Source: an uncultured Clostridia bacterium
GTDB lineage: Bacteria > Bacillota > Clostridia > Monoglobales > Monoglobaceae
Direction of reading: 5' to 3'
Length of the DNA: 64,000 nt
NCBI GenBank assembly: GCA_934454115.1
Contig: CAKSFQ010000009.1
Location: 1 to 64,000 of the forward strand
This document shows, one piece after another, positions 43,676-53,239 of this stretch; the first letter of the stretch is position 1, and the number at the start of each line of letters is the position of its first letter. The notes beneath the pieces are model-generated. The model was not told the origin of the DNA. It saw only the letters and a program-made list of their open reading frames with translations, and ran no database searches. A program made the translations under genes and the position numbers.

Positions 43676-45151
43676 CTATTTTCTTTCCCCGCGGATGCGA
43701 CGCTGCTGCCGGATACGGCGCTGACGTTTTATCTCGCGTCGAATACGGCAGACGGCAATCACCAAAAACACACACAGAATCCCAAGCAGCAGATAGCACA
43801 GTATACGCACCGCCCAAAAACTCCAGAGCCACTCGCCAAGCGCCATGGCCGGCCAGAAAAAGCTACGCCGAATGTCCAGGTCGCTGTAAAGCTGTCCGCT
43901 GCCAAGCTCCTGTCCCTGATTAAGCACGGTAACCGAGCCTACGTTTTGACCCTTGCTGACCGGCGCATACACTGCCTCCGGCAGATCGAGCCGCATCTCC
44001 AGCTCCTCCGCCTTTGTTCCCTTCGGCACGACAACCGTCACCGGCTCCTGTACCGAGAGCGTCACACGGTCTCTGGATTTGGCACGCTTGACCTTGACCT
44101 CGCCCATCATCTCGCCTTTTTGGATCGGCACAATCAGCTCAAAAGCAGAAAAGCCGTAGTCCAGCATCCGTTTGGTGTCCCGGTGCGAGTCCGCAATCTC
44201 CTTGCCGCCAAACACCGCGGCGATCAGCTCCATATTGCCGCGCACGGCCGAGCCGACCAGGCAGTTTCCGGCCTGCGAGGTATGCCCCGTTTTGATCCCG
44301 GTCGCGCCCTGATAAACATACTCTCGATAGCGCATCGCCGAAAGCAGGCCATTGGTATTGATGTAGTACCGTTGTTTTTCCGTCTTATTGGTCGGCGCCA
44401 TCTTAACGTGCGCAATGTCAACAACATCACGGAATCCCTCGTGCTGCATAGCTTCTCTCGATAGCTTTGCCATATCCGACGCCGTGGTATAATGGTTATC
44501 ATCGTGCAGACCATGCGCATTGGCAAAGTGGGTGTTTTCCATATGGAGCGCAGCGGCGCGCGCGTTCATGCGCTCCACAAACGCCTCCGGCGTGCCGCAC
44601 AACTGATACGCGATCGCCATCGCGGCGTCATTGCCGGAGGGAACCATCAATCCTTTAAGCAGGTTTTCAAACGAAATGATCTCGCCGGCTTTTAGTTCCA
44701 TATTACTGCTGTCAGGGTCTAATCCCTCTAACATCTCCGCGGTAACCTCTACCTCAGTATCGCCCGAAACCTCACCGGATTCCATGGCCTCTACCGCCAG
44801 AAGACCGGTCATAATCTTTGTGGTACTGGCAGGATATACCCGTTTGTTGCTATCGGACTCATAAAGCGCCACACCGCTCTTTGCCTCAATCAAAATGCCG
44901 CTTTCTCCATCACCTAAAATGGGGCGTCCCTGTGCATCCTGCCGCAGTTTTTCCGCCGAGTCGGAACTCTGCTTTTCATTCTCGCTCTGTGCCGCCGTGC
45001 TCTCTGCGGCATTTTCGGTCATATTTTCTGCGGTATCCTCCCGCACTGCCCACACGGTACTCTGACCGGGCGCGGCGGATACACTGTATAAAAGGCCAAG
45101 CCCAATCACCAGGGCCGCCATATATTTTTTCCACGCTTTCAATCTGTCCAA
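43676..45151 (-). CDS. dacF: D-alanyl-D-alanine carboxypeptidase (S11 family, DacF-like)
   Basis: Trims the terminal D-Ala from peptidoglycan stem peptides outside the membrane. 491 residues: signal or anchor at about 10-28, then an acidic linker; catalytic motifs SxxK at Ser109-Lys112 (YPASTTKIM), SGN at 172-174, KTG at 287-289. After the C-terminal beta domain there is a final membrane span (WLWSFWAVRILCYLLLGILCVFLVIAVC) and a very basic tail. Clostridial S11 proteins of this layout include DacF, linked to sporulation, and vegetative DacA; which one this is cannot be settled here. Confidence 0.9.
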   Translation of the reverse strand: MDRLKAWKKYMAALVIGLGLLYSVSAAPGQSTVWAVREDTAENMTENAAESTAAQSENEKQSSDSAEKLRQDAQGRPILGDGESGILIEAKSGVALYESDSNKRVYPASTTKIMTGLLAVEAMESGEVSGDTEVEVTAEMLEGLDPDSSNMELKAGEIISFENLLKGLMVPSGNDAAMAIAYQLCGTPEAFVERMNARAAALHMENTHFANAHGLHDDNHYTTASDMAKLSREAMQHEGFRDVVDIAHVKMAPTNKTEKQRYYINTNGLLSAMRYREYVYQGATGIKTGHTSQAGNCLVGSAVRGNMELIAAVFGGKEIADSHRDTKRMLDYGFSAFELIVPIQKGEMMGEVKVKRAKSRDRVTLSVQEPVTVVVPKGTKAEELEMRLDLPEAVYAPVSKGQNVGSVTVLNQGQELGSGQLYSDLDIRRSFFWPAMALGEWLWSFWAVRILCYLLLGILCVFLVIAVCRIRREIKRQRRIRQQRRIRGERK

Positions 45152-45163
45152 CCCTTTCCGGTT

Positions 45164-45865
45164 TTAGTTTTTCTCTTGCGAGAGACGCTCCCGCTCCGCC
45201 TGAGAAAGACGGATATACTGCGGCGCAAGGTCGCCGTATGCCACCGTTTCTCCCTGTAAAAACAGAGAAAGACCGATCTCGGCCACCGCCGCGCCCAGGT
45301 TCATATTCTGCATTCTGCTTGCAAAGCACGCCTGATCGCCCAGACGCTTTATAATTTCATCCTTATAGACCAAAACGCCGTCGCCGCAAAACAGAACGGG
45401 AAGATTCTGCCCGGATAGCTCTAAAAGCAGATCCTGCAGCGCCAGGGCGCGGTCTGCCTCGATTCTTTCAAACGATCTTCCGCCGCGAAACAGACCGTTA
45501 TAAACCTGATCCCGGCGGGCGTCTAAAATCGGGCACAAAATCCCGTCAAATACCGAAGAAGAAAACGCCAGCGCATGCAGAGTGGAAACCGCCGCACACG
45601 GCTTTTGGCACGCCTGTGCCAACGCTTTTGCGGTAGCCACGCCGATCCGCACGCCGGTAAAGGATCCGGGGCCGACCGCGGCCGCAAAACAATCTGCATC
45701 GTGCGGCGTACATTCCGCAAAACGAAACATCGCCTCGATCTGCGGCATCATCTTTTGTGAGTGCGTTTTTTTATGATTGACCACCGTCTGTGCCAGCAGA
45801 CGATCCTCGTCCATCAAAGCGGCGGTTGCCGCCATGTAGCATGTATCGATTCCAAAAATCAGCAT
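45164..45865 (-). CDS. tsaB: tRNA t6A synthesis protein TsaB
   Basis: Subunit of the TsaBDE complex that makes threonylcarbamoyl-adenosine at position 37 of ANN-decoding tRNAs. 233 residues from ATG 45865 (AGGGAG upstream); a longer frame to 45964 is an artefact. ASKHA-like start MLIFGIDTCYMAATAALMDE, and the block AAAVGPGSFTGVRIGVATAKALAQ is diagnostic. Overlaps the tsaE stop by 7 nt. Confidence 0.95.
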   Translation of the reverse strand: MLIFGIDTCYMAATAALMDEDRLLAQTVVNHKKTHSQKMMPQIEAMFRFAECTPHDADCFAAAVGPGSFTGVRIGVATAKALAQACQKPCAAVSTLHALAFSSSVFDGILCPILDARRDQVYNGLFRGGRSFERIEADRALALQDLLLELSGQNLPVLFCGDGVLVYKDEIIKRLGDQACFASRMQNMNLGAAVAEIGLSLFLQGETVAYGDLAPQYIRLSQAERERLSQEKN

Positions 45866-46278
45866 TGTGTAATCTCCCTGTAATCCTCGCCCCGTGCGGG
45901 GTTTTTGGCAAAGCGAATCCATATGGTATCCTTGGGCAGTACAGCGCGGACATGCTCTGCCCACTCGATCAGGCAGACGCCGTCGCCAAACAGGTAATCA
46001 TCCATCCAGTCGCACTGCTCCGGCAACAAATTCTCCAGCCGGTAAACGTCAAAATGATAGACCGGCAGCGTGCCGTCATACTCATTCACCAGGGTAAAGG
46101 TCGGACTGACGACCTGCGCGCTGTCCCCGAAATATTCCATCACGCCCTGGACAAACGCCGTCTTTCCGCAGCCCAAATCGCCGGTCAGCGCGACCACCGC
46201 GCCGGGCGACAGTGTTTTTGCAAATTCTTTCCCGATGGCACGGGTTTGTGCCGGGCTTTCCGTTTCCCACTGCTGCAT
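45859..46278 (-). CDS. tsaE: tRNA t6A synthesis ATPase TsaE
   Basis: P-loop ATPase of the t6A complex. 139 residues from ATG 46278 (GAGG 8 nt upstream). Walker A GDLGCGKT at 33-40; SPTFTLVNEYDG and VYHFDVYRLE are the conserved blocks around Walker B; C-terminus RVxxxxLPKDTIWIRF-like text (AVLPKDTIWIRF) is present. First gene of tsaE-tsaB-dacF. Confidence 0.95.
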   Translation of the reverse strand: MQQWETESPAQTRAIGKEFAKTLSPGAVVALTGDLGCGKTAFVQGVMEYFGDSAQVVSPTFTLVNEYDGTLPVYHFDVYRLENLLPEQCDWMDDYLFGDGVCLIEWAEHVRAVLPKDTIWIRFAKNPARGEDYREITQC

Positions 46279-46307
46279 CCTTTGCACCTCAAATTCTCTT
46301 TTCTTCT

Positions 46308-46336
46308 ATTATATAAATTCTGACGGGCAAAGTCAA
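46308..46336 (-). promoter_or_regulatory. Promoter of tsaE-tsaB-dacF
   Basis: On the minus strand, TTGACT (46336-46331), 17-bp spacer, TATAAT (46313-46308). It is back-to-back with the deaminase promoter; the two -35 boxes are 9 bp apart. Confidence 0.85.
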
Positions 46337-46345
46337 TATAAACTA

Positions 46346-46374
46346 TTGAAAATTTGATTGCTTTCGATTATAAT
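46346..46374 (+). promoter_or_regulatory. Promoter of the dCMP deaminase gene
   Basis: TTGAAA (46346-46351), 17-bp spacer, TATAAT (46369-46374), about 48 bp before the start codon. Confidence 0.85.
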
Positions 46375-46421
46375 AAGAAACAAAGAACTGTGAATAAGCA
46401 AAAGAAAGGTCTGTGATCGTG

Positions 46422-46910
46422 ATGAAACGAACCGATAAAATCAACTACTACCTCGACATTGCTGAAACTGTCATTGAGCGCGGCACCTGTCTGCGCCGAA
46501 ACTTTGGCGCCATCATCGTAAAAAATGATGAGATTGTGGCAACCGGCTATACCGGTGCGCCGCGCGGAAGAAAGAACTGCTCTGACCTTGGCTACTGCAC
46601 AAGGGAAAAGCTTCAGATCCCGCGCGGAGAACGCTATGAGCTTTGCCGCAGCGTCCATGCGGAGAGCAACTGTATCATCTCTGCCGCACGGCGCGACACC
46701 ATAGGGTCAACCCTGTATCTTGCCGGCAAGGACGCCAAAACCGGCGAGCTTGTCCAAAACGCCAGCAGCTGCGCGATGTGCAAGCGCATGGTGATTAACG
46801 CCGGTATTGAGACAGTAATTGTCCGTAACACCCCAACCGAGTACACGGTAATCCCGGTCAGTGACTGGATTGAAAACGATGACTCCCTCTCCGGCGAGAG
46901 AGGCTATTAA
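46422..46910 (+). CDS. Deoxycytidylate deaminase-family protein
   Basis: Predicted to deaminate dCMP to dUMP, feeding thymidylate synthesis. 162 residues if started at ATG 46422; GTG codons at 46413 and 46419 are alternatives, with GAAAGG just upstream. Zinc motifs of the cytidine deaminase fold: His79-Ala-Glu81 in SVHAESN, and Cys117-x-x-Cys120 in ASSCAMCKRM. Most relatives have Pro before the first Cys of this pair; here it is Ser. The YCTREKLQIPRGERYELCRS insert is typical of dCMP deaminases. It is a single-gene unit with a good promoter and a strong hairpin after it, isolated among minus-strand genes. Confidence 0.88.
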   Translation: MKRTDKINYYLDIAETVIERGTCLRRNFGAIIVKNDEIVATGYTGAPRGRKNCSDLGYCTREKLQIPRGERYELCRSVHAESNCIISAARRDTIGSTLYLAGKDAKTGELVQNASSCAMCKRMVINAGIETVIVRNTPTEYTVIPVSDWIENDDSLSGERGY

Positions 46911-46954
46911 AAAACCTCCTGCGGCAGAATCTTTGATTCTGCCGCAGGAGGTTT
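46909..46954. terminator. Terminator with a perfect 20-bp stem
   Basis: Arms 46912-46931 and 46935-46954 pair perfectly around TTT. Six A on the plus strand at 46909-46914 give a U-tract for minus-strand transcripts (the rimP-ribF operon); plus-strand transcripts get only GTTT. It abuts a repeat element on its right. Confidence 0.85.
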
Positions 46955-47051
46955 GAGCGTGTCGATAAACCTTATTGTGCAAAAGATTTCATTTTAATTG
47001 CAACGCCGTTTCCTGCTTAGCCGAAAGAGAGTAATCCGAACCCCGATTTTA
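46955..47051. repeat. Intergenic repeat (family member 2)
   Basis: The first 68 nt (from GAGCGTGTCGATAAACC to CCTGCTTAGCC) align with the left part of the element at 30237-30304 at roughly 80% identity. The last 35 nt match the left end of the element at 19714 with two mismatches. It therefore joins the two other copies and shows they belong to one family. As at 30216, it directly follows a hairpin. Its right edge reaches the ribF stop codon. Confidence 0.75.
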
Positions 47052-47993
47052 TATTCTTTCTTTTTGATATTGCCGGGCTGCAGCGGAATCTTGCTGCAGC
47101 TGCGTCTTTAGCGCATCGAGTGAGGGGAACCGGGTGATATCCCGAAGATACCGGTAAAATCGCAATTTTAACTTCTTGCCGTAAAGATCCCCATGATATC
47201 CCAAAAGGTGTGTTTCGATGCAGGTCTGATTCGGCACCACCGTAGGTTTTGACCCCACATTGGTAATGGCGGTATACCATACGCCATCTGCCATGGCCTC
47301 CGTCACATAAACGCCAAATTTGGGAAGAATCAGGCCGTTCGGGATTTCCGTATTCGCCGTGGGGAATCCGATCGTTCTGCCGATTTGGTTACCGCAGACC
47401 ACCGTTCCCTGCATCGAAAAGGGCCGTCCGAGGCAGACCGCTGCTTCCTCCATGTTGCCCTCGCGGATCAGTTCCCGGATTCTGGTACTGGAAACCGGTT
47501 TGCCAAGAGCCTCCACACAGGGCACGCAGGAAACGGTCATCCCAAGCGGCGCTGCAATCTGCTCCAGCATTGCGGCGTCCCCCGTCTTGCCGCTGCCGAA
47601 ATGATAATTAAACCCGGCCGCCAGAAACCTCGCGTCCAGGCAATCCTTTAACCAATTCTTTACAAACATTTGCGGCGATATACTAAGATAATCCCCGGTA
47701 AACCACTGCGCCACCACGGCGTCAACACCCAACTGCTCTATAACGGACAGCCGCGTCTCCATGTCACAGACCAGGTCTGCCGCGCCGCCGCAAAGCACTG
47801 CCCTTGGCTGATTACAAAAAAGGTGTACCACGGCAGTGAGCTCTCTCTCTCGTGCGGCTGCAACCGCGCGGCGGATAATCGCCTGATGCCCGACATGGAT
47901 TGCATCAAAGCCACCCAGCGCGACCGCGGTATTGGACAGGGTAAATCCCTGCCGCAGCAATGTTTTTCCTTCTTCTTCTAAATAAATCTGCAC
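47049..47993 (-). CDS. ribF: Bifunctional riboflavin kinase/FAD synthetase
   Basis: Makes FMN then FAD from riboflavin. 314 residues. N-terminal nucleotidyltransferase domain with VALGGFDAIHVGHQAII and the SSTRIRELIREG block; C-terminal flavokinase domain with GRTIGFPTANTE and LLGYHGDLYGKKLKLRFYRYLRD. It is the last gene of the rimP-nusA-infB operon, a common place for ribF after truB. Confidence 0.96.
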   Translation of the reverse strand: MQIYLEEEGKTLLRQGFTLSNTAVALGGFDAIHVGHQAIIRRAVAAARERELTAVVHLFCNQPRAVLCGGAADLVCDMETRLSVIEQLGVDAVVAQWFTGDYLSISPQMFVKNWLKDCLDARFLAAGFNYHFGSGKTGDAAMLEQIAAPLGMTVSCVPCVEALGKPVSSTRIRELIREGNMEEAAVCLGRPFSMQGTVVCGNQIGRTIGFPTANTEIPNGLILPKFGVYVTEAMADGVWYTAITNVGSKPTVVPNQTCIETHLLGYHGDLYGKKLKLRFYRYLRDITRFPSLDALKTQLQQDSAAARQYQKERI

Positions 47994-48108
47994 AATGTTC
48001 TCCCCTTAGAAAAACCCGGCCAAAAAGACATCCTCGCAATCTGCCGGCAATGCAAATTCCGACCTCTTTGGCTCTGCATCAATGCTGTGCCGAAAATGAA
48101 TCAAAATT

Positions 48109-48987
48109 CTAACCCTGATAAAAGGTCTTTTTGATCTTCAGCACACCGTCCTCTGCCTTGGATACGGTTAAAAAACAACCCTTTTCATCATAGACGCGAT
48201 ACGTACACCCCTCTTCCATGCCGGGGGTCGAAACCCGTACGCCGTTGCACATCTTCTGCGCCTTGCGTGCAGAGAGATACAACGCCGGGAGCGTATCAAA
48301 CACCCGGTCAACCGGCGTCAAAAACGAAGTGTCGCCGGCTGCCATCATTGCCTCAATCTCAGGCAGGGTATAGGTGTCCTCAATGCGAAACCCGCCCGAC
48401 CGTGTGCGGCAGAGCGCCGACATATGCGCAAAGCAGCCAAGGCGCTCACCGATATCCTGACACAATGTACGAATATACGTTCCCTTGGAGCAGCGTACCC
48501 GCATCGAAAACTTTTTATGCTCTAAATCAAAGGATTCGATCACAATCGCGTCAATCGTCACAATGCGCGGCTTGCGCTCCACGGTTTTGCCTTCCCGTGC
48601 CAGTTCATAAAGCCGCTTGCCGTCCTGCTTGATTGCCGAATACATCGGCGGTGTCTGCGCAATCTCACCGACAAACTGCCGCACCGCCGCCGAAACATCT
48701 TCTTCCGTGACACGCACTGCGGCAAAACGCAAAACCGTGCCGGAGGCGTCCTGGGTATCGGTCTCTGCCCCCAGGGTGACCTCTGCAACATATTCCTTTT
48801 GTTCTGCCGTCAAAAATTCGGCTGCTTTGGTCGCCGTACCGACACAGATTGGCAGAACGCCGGTTGCATCCGGATCCAGCGTCCCGGTATGGCCGATTCT
48901 TTTGGTGGACAGGATGCCCCTAAGCTTTGCCACCACATCATGAGATGTAAAGCCGACGGGTTTATTCACATTGATCGTCCCGTTCAT
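48109..48987 (-). CDS. truB: tRNA pseudouridine-55 synthase
   Basis: Forms pseudouridine 55 in the T loop of tRNAs. 292 residues. INVNKPVGFTSHDVVAKLR and GHTGTLDPDATGVLPICVG hold the catalytic aspartate; VRCSKGTYIRTLCQDIGERLG is also diagnostic. A C-terminal PUA-like part follows from about 230. The start overlaps the nrnA stop by one base (TAATG). Confidence 0.97.
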   Translation of the reverse strand: MNGTINVNKPVGFTSHDVVAKLRGILSTKRIGHTGTLDPDATGVLPICVGTATKAAEFLTAEQKEYVAEVTLGAETDTQDASGTVLRFAAVRVTEEDVSAAVRQFVGEIAQTPPMYSAIKQDGKRLYELAREGKTVERKPRIVTIDAIVIESFDLEHKKFSMRVRCSKGTYIRTLCQDIGERLGCFAHMSALCRTRSGGFRIEDTYTLPEIEAMMAAGDTSFLTPVDRVFDTLPALYLSARKAQKMCNGVRVSTPGMEEGCTYRVYDEKGCFLTVSKAEDGVLKIKKTFYQG

Positions 48988-49949
48988 TACCGCTCCTCTT
49001 TCTGTTGTTTTTTGATCTCACGAAGCACTGCCCCAACGATATCGTCCACCGTGGCAACGCCGCTCACGCTGTAACCGCTGGCGCGGACATGACCGCCGCC
49101 GCCCAGCGCCATCGCAATCTTTGCTACATCGATCTCCCCGGCCGAGCGCAGACTTACCTTAAAGCAGTCGTTCTCACGCTGGCGGATATAAACGCTGACC
49201 TCTGCACCCCGAACCGAGCCGGGCAGAGAGACAATGGCCGAGGCCTCCGCCTCCGCCAGTTCTGCCGCCGCAAAATCCGCCATAGTCAGATACAGAACGC
49301 TGACCTTTCCGTCCGCATACAGCGTCAAACGATCCAGTGCAATCCGCATCAGGCGGTAATACGCCATCGTTTTGGTATCAAAAATCCATTTTGCAATGCC
49401 GGCAAAGTCCGCACCGCATTCCATCAAAGTCGCGGCACGGCGCAGAGTGTCCGGCGTCACCGAGGAATATTTAAAGTTTCCGGTGTCCGTCACCATGCCG
49501 AGGTACAAATTGTTGGCAAGGTCAACGTCTATGGGAATCTGCATTGCCTCATAAAGCTGCACCATAATCTCGCAGCAGGATGAAATATCCTGCATCACCG
49601 TCTCCTTGGCAAAGGGACTATGGGTAACGTGGTGGTCAATGGCCGCCGTATTGGGATGTGCCAAAAAGGCCGCCTCATATGTGCCAAGGCGTGCACTCTC
49701 CGCACAATCCACCGCGACAAAAAGGTCACAGTCCGCAAGCGCAAGGTTTTCTTCTTCTCTGCCGCGGATCAGCGCCAGCGCCGCCGCGTCCGGGTGCGGC
49801 GCCAAAAACACCTCGGCCCGTTTTCCCATCGCAAGCAGCGCAAGCTTTAAAGAATACGCGCTGCCCATGGCGTCCCCGTCCGGATTTTCATGGGCAAAGA
49901 TTCCCACGGCCTCTGCCGCCGTCAGCATGGCTGAAATTTTCTGAAACAT
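48987..49949 (-). CDS. nrnA: DHH/DHHA1 nanoRNase/pAp phosphatase (NrnA-like)
   Basis: Degrades 2-5 nt RNAs and pAp or cyclic dinucleotide products. 320 residues. HENPDGDAMGSAYSL is motif I, DHH motif in TAAIDHHVTHSPF near residue 110, and a C-terminal DHHA1 domain with GGGGHVRASGYSV. Its place between rbfA and truB is normal for Firmicutes. Confidence 0.94.
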   Translation of the reverse strand: MFQKISAMLTAAEAVGIFAHENPDGDAMGSAYSLKLALLAMGKRAEVFLAPHPDAAALALIRGREEENLALADCDLFVAVDCAESARLGTYEAAFLAHPNTAAIDHHVTHSPFAKETVMQDISSCCEIMVQLYEAMQIPIDVDLANNLYLGMVTDTGNFKYSSVTPDTLRRAATLMECGADFAGIAKWIFDTKTMAYYRLMRIALDRLTLYADGKVSVLYLTMADFAAAELAEAEASAIVSLPGSVRGAEVSVYIRQRENDCFKVSLRSAGEIDVAKIAMALGGGGHVRASGYSVSGVATVDDIVGAVLREIKKQQKEER

Positions 49950-49983
49950 CGTCTACACCTCAACGAAAACTGTACGGCAACCC

Positions 49984-50322
49984 TTACAGTTCCCTTAAAA
50001 TTTGGTTGATATGAGCGCCATAAGCGATCGAGTCGTCCAGTGTAAAGGTAAACTCCGGGGTGTTGCGCAGATTCAGCCGATGGCCAATCTCACGCCGAAT
50101 AAAGCCGCCGGCGCTCTTTAACGCCGAGATCGCGTCCTTTTGCACCTTTTCATTGCCCATCACGCTGATGTACGCCTTTGCAAACTTCAAATCTTTTGTC
50201 ACACGCACAGCTACCACCGAAGTCATAGCCGGCAAGCGCGGATCCTTAAGTTCCCGGATGACGGCACAAAGCTCCCGTTTGACCTCCTCCGAGATCCGAT
50301 CCATTCTATTATAATTTGCCAT
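49984..50322 (-). CDS. rbfA: Ribosome-binding factor A
   Basis: 30S maturation factor. 112 residues, KH-like fold. RMDRISEEVKRELCAVI at the start and the block ALKSAGGFIRREIGHRLNLRNTPEFTFTLDDSI near the C-terminus. The ATG has AGGAGGAG upstream; infB ends 33 bp before. Confidence 0.96.
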   Translation of the reverse strand: MANYNRMDRISEEVKRELCAVIRELKDPRLPAMTSVVAVRVTKDLKFAKAYISVMGNEKVQKDAISALKSAGGFIRREIGHRLNLRNTPEFTFTLDDSIAYGAHINQILREL

Positions 50323-50355
50323 AACTCCTCCTATCAGAGATCCGGCAGACCTGCG

Positions 50356-52611
50356 CTAGACCTCTACCTGTTCCATGACATAAGCTTCAATGATGTCTCC
50401 GTCTTTAATGTCGTTAAATTTATCAATGCTAAGTCCGCATTCGTAGCCGGCTGCGACCTCCTTGACATCATCCTTAAACCGGCGCAGAGAACCCAGCTCG
50501 CCCTCGTGAATGACGATACCGTCACGGACCACGCGAACCTGACTGCTGCGCTGGATCTTACCGTCCTGTACATAACCGCCGCCGATCGTACCGATGCCGG
50601 AAACCTTAAAGGTGGTGCGGATTTCCACATGACCGGTAACCGCCTCGCGGAAGGTCGGCGCCAGCATGCCTTTCATAGCCTTTTCGATATCCTCAATCGC
50701 ATCATAAATCACGCGGTACAGACGGATATCCACATCCGCATCCTCTGCGGCCGCGGACGCGCCGCCCATCGGACGTACGTTAAAGCCAACGATAATTGCG
50801 TTCGACGCGCTGGCAAGCATTACATCGGACTCGGTGACCGCGCCGACTGCGCCGTGGATAATGTTGACCCGCACCTCATCGTTCGAGATACGCTCCAGCG
50901 ACTGCCGCACCGCCTCCACACTGCCCTGTACGTCTGCCTTTACAATAATATTAAGATCCTTCATCTTGCCGGCCTCAATCTGCTCAAACAAATTATCCAG
51001 AGAGATCGCGGTAGCTTTCTTTTGTCTTTCCTGTTTTTCCTTAAATTTTCTGACCTCTACGACTTCGCGCGCTTTGCGCTCATCGTCTACGGCATAGAAT
51101 ACATCGCCGCCCTCCGGCACCTCAGACAGACCGAGAATCTCAACCGGGATCGAAGGCCCTGCCTTCTTCACGCTGCGCCCCTTATCGTCATTCATGGCAC
51201 GGACACGGCCCACACTGGTACCTGCCACAACAATGTCGCCGACGCGCAGCGTTCCGTTTTGTACCAGAACGGTGGCAACCGGGCCGCGGCCTTTATCCAG
51301 CTGTGCCTCAATCACTGTTCCCTTTGCGGCGCGGTCGGGGTTGGCCTTCAGCTCTTTCATCTCGGCAACCAAAAGAACCATTTCAAGCAGGGTATCAATA
51401 TTGGTTCCCTTCTTGGCCGAAACCTCAACACAGATGGTGTCGCCGCCCCATTCCTCCGGAACCAGACCGTGCTCGGTCAACTCCTGACGGACGCGGTCGG
51501 GGTTGGCGCCCTCTTTATCAATCTTATTAATGGCAACAATGATCGATACCTCTGCGGCACGGGCATGATTGATGGCCTCAATGGTCTGCGGCATGATACC
51601 GTCATCAGCCGCAACCACCAGGATCGCAATATCGGTCACCAGTGCACCTCTTGCACGCATGGCGGTAAACGCCTCATGTCCCGGCGTATCTAAGAAGGTA
51701 ATCTTCTTATCGCCGACACGGACGCGGTGCGCACCGATATGCTGCGTGATGCCCCCGAACTCGCCCTCTGTGACATTGGTATTGCGGATACAGTCAAGCA
51801 GCGATGTCTTACCGTGGTCTACGTGACCCATCACCACAACGACCGGGGATCTCGGTTTTAAGCTCTCCGGCGCATCCTCCACATCATGGAAGAGCTTTTC
51901 CTCGTCTGTTAATATAATTTCTTTTTCAAAGGTGCAGCCCATCTCCTCTGCGATAAGGGAGGCCGTGTCAAAGTCCAGCGACTCGTTGACCGAAGCCATG
52001 ATACCTAAAAGCATCAGCTTTTTTATAATCTCGGTTGCCGGTTTTTTCATCCGGGACGCCAGCTCACCGACCGTGATCGACTCCGGAATCAGCACGTGAG
52101 TCTTTTCTGTCTTTTCCTTCTTGCGCTCGGTCTTTTTCAGCATATCCTCCGGCCGGGGCTTTGGCTTTCCGCTGCCCTGCGGTCTGCCCTGCTGCTTCTT
52201 TTTCTGGTTGATCTTCTGCTTTTTGGCCGCCCCTTCGGTCTTGACATTCTCCGGAATCAGCTCTTCCATTTTTTCATCGTCCAAACGGTCAAGATCCACC
52301 GTGTTCACACGGGTGTCCACCGTTCTGGTTTTCCGGACAACACTAATCTCCTCCATCGGAATTTCCTCGCCAGGATCAGTCTCTGCCGTTTCCGGCTCCG
52401 GCTTCTTTTCTTCCTTCTTGGGTTCATAAAGCGAAAAATCTTCTGCCTGATTCTTCTGCGTATAATATTCAAATATAACGTCCAATTCATACTCCGTCAG
52501 GACACTCATATGATTTTTTGTTGATACGCCATAATCATGCAAAACCTTTACAATCTCCTTGCTCGGAAAGCCAAAAGATTTGGAAAGTTCATAGGCTCTG
52601 ATTTTTTCCAT
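50356..52611 (-). CDS. infB: Translation initiation factor IF-2
   Basis: GTPase that positions initiator tRNA. 751 residues from ATG 52611 (AAAGGAG upstream); a longer frame to 52656 lacks support. IF2-N motif at the start ([21 protein letters not shown]), a charged linker, a second IF2-N ([25 protein letters not shown]), then the G domain with [12 protein letters not shown] (G1), DTPGHEAF (G3) and NKID (G4), and C-terminal domains including the [20 protein letters not shown] beta barrel. The N-terminal linker is short compared with enterobacterial IF2. Confidence 0.98.
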   Translation of the reverse strand: MEKIRAYELSKSFGFPSKEIVKVLHDYGVSTKNHMSVLTEYELDVIFEYYTQKNQAEDFSLYEPKKEEKKPEPETAETDPGEEIPMEEISVVRKTRTVDTRVNTVDLDRLDDEKMEELIPENVKTEGAAKKQKINQKKKQQGRPQGSGKPKPRPEDMLKKTERKKEKTEKTHVLIPESITVGELASRMKKPATEIIKKLMLLGIMASVNESLDFDTASLIAEEMGCTFEKEIILTDEEKLFHDVEDAPESLKPRSPVVVVMGHVDHGKTSLLDCIRNTNVTEGEFGGITQHIGAHRVRVGDKKITFLDTPGHEAFTAMRARGALVTDIAILVVAADDGIMPQTIEAINHARAAEVSIIVAINKIDKEGANPDRVRQELTEHGLVPEEWGGDTICVEVSAKKGTNIDTLLEMVLLVAEMKELKANPDRAAKGTVIEAQLDKGRGPVATVLVQNGTLRVGDIVVAGTSVGRVRAMNDDKGRSVKKAGPSIPVEILGLSEVPEGGDVFYAVDDERKAREVVEVRKFKEKQERQKKATAISLDNLFEQIEAGKMKDLNIIVKADVQGSVEAVRQSLERISNDEVRVNIIHGAVGAVTESDVMLASASNAIIVGFNVRPMGGASAAAEDADVDIRLYRVIYDAIEDIEKAMKGMLAPTFREAVTGHVEIRTTFKVSGIGTIGGGYVQDGKIQRSSQVRVVRDGIVIHEGELGSLRRFKDDVKEVAAGYECGLSIDKFNDIKDGDIIEAYVMEQVEV

Positions 52612-52674
52612 ACTCGACACACTCCTTTCGCAGCCGCCTATCGGCTGCATCTCCATAAGCGGCCATCGCCGCCT

Positions 52675-52989
52675 CTACCTCTCGTCCGTCACCGCAGCCA
52701 GCCGGCAAAGCTGCTCAGCCAGTCCGCGGTCGGTCACTGCAGCCGTTACAGCTACGGCTCTTCCGATGGCGCCGCCGATTGCATGGCGGTCACCCGGACG
52801 AATCACCTCAATCTGATGATGGTTTGCCATATTCAAAAACTTTTTTTCGGTATTGCCGGACGCGTCCGCCGCCAAAATCAGCAGTTTCGCCGTACCGCCG
52901 CGAACGGCCTCTTCGGCTGCGGCCTCACCGCAGGCCAACCGGCCCGCGCGCATGGCAATTCCCAGCATTCCGCAAAATTTAGTGTTCAT
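52675..52989 (-). CDS. ylxQ: L7Ae/YlxQ-family RNA-binding protein
   Basis: 104 residues from ATG 52989 (GGGGAGG upstream), overlapping the previous gene by 11 nt. LGIAMRAGRLACGEAAAEEAVRGGTAKLLILAADASGNTEKK is the L7Ae fold core that binds kink-turn RNA. Family members in this position (nusA-ylxR-ylxQ-infB) are called YlxQ; the partner RNA is not established. Confidence 0.92.
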   Translation of the reverse strand: MNTKFCGMLGIAMRAGRLACGEAAAEEAVRGGTAKLLILAADASGNTEKKFLNMANHHQIEVIRPGDRHAIGGAIGRAVAVTAAVTDRGLAEQLCRLAAVTDER

Positions 52990-53239
52990 CGGTTTCCTCC
53001 CCGATTTCTCTGAGTTTTGCGTAAACCTCTGCGTCAATTTTCCCGGAAAACGCCCGCTCCAGCACGCGCCGTTTCTGCGCCGCCAAGAGACAGTCCCGGC
53101 TTTTGCAAAGGTACGCGCCGCGTCCCGGCAGGGTTCCGTTTAAGTCCGGCACGGCGCCGTCCGGCGTGCGTACCACACGGATTAAATCCTTTTTTTCAAA
53201 GCGTTTTCGACAAACCGTACACATTCTAAGCGGCTTCAT
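52979..53239 (-). CDS. rnpM: YlxR family protein (RnpM)
   Basis: 86 residues. RMCTVCRKRFEKKDLIRVVR at the start and GRGAYLCKSRDCLLAAQKRRVLERAF in the middle are the family hallmarks, with four cysteines. Recent work links YlxR to modulation of RNase P, the basis of the RnpM name. Start and stop overlap neighbours in nusA-rnpM-ylxQ, which implies coupled translation. Confidence 0.93.
   Translation of the reverse strand: MKPLRMCTVCRKRFEKKDLIRVVRTPDGAVPDLNGTLPGRGAYLCKSRDCLLAAQKRRVLERAFSGKIDAEVYAKLREIGEETDEH

Noticed and set aside
50140..51693. Plus-strand open frame of 517 codons
   Set aside because: It lies antisense to infB and rbfA, has no ribosome binding site and no recognisable protein text. 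The minus-strand genes are strongly conserved, so the frame is a shadow.
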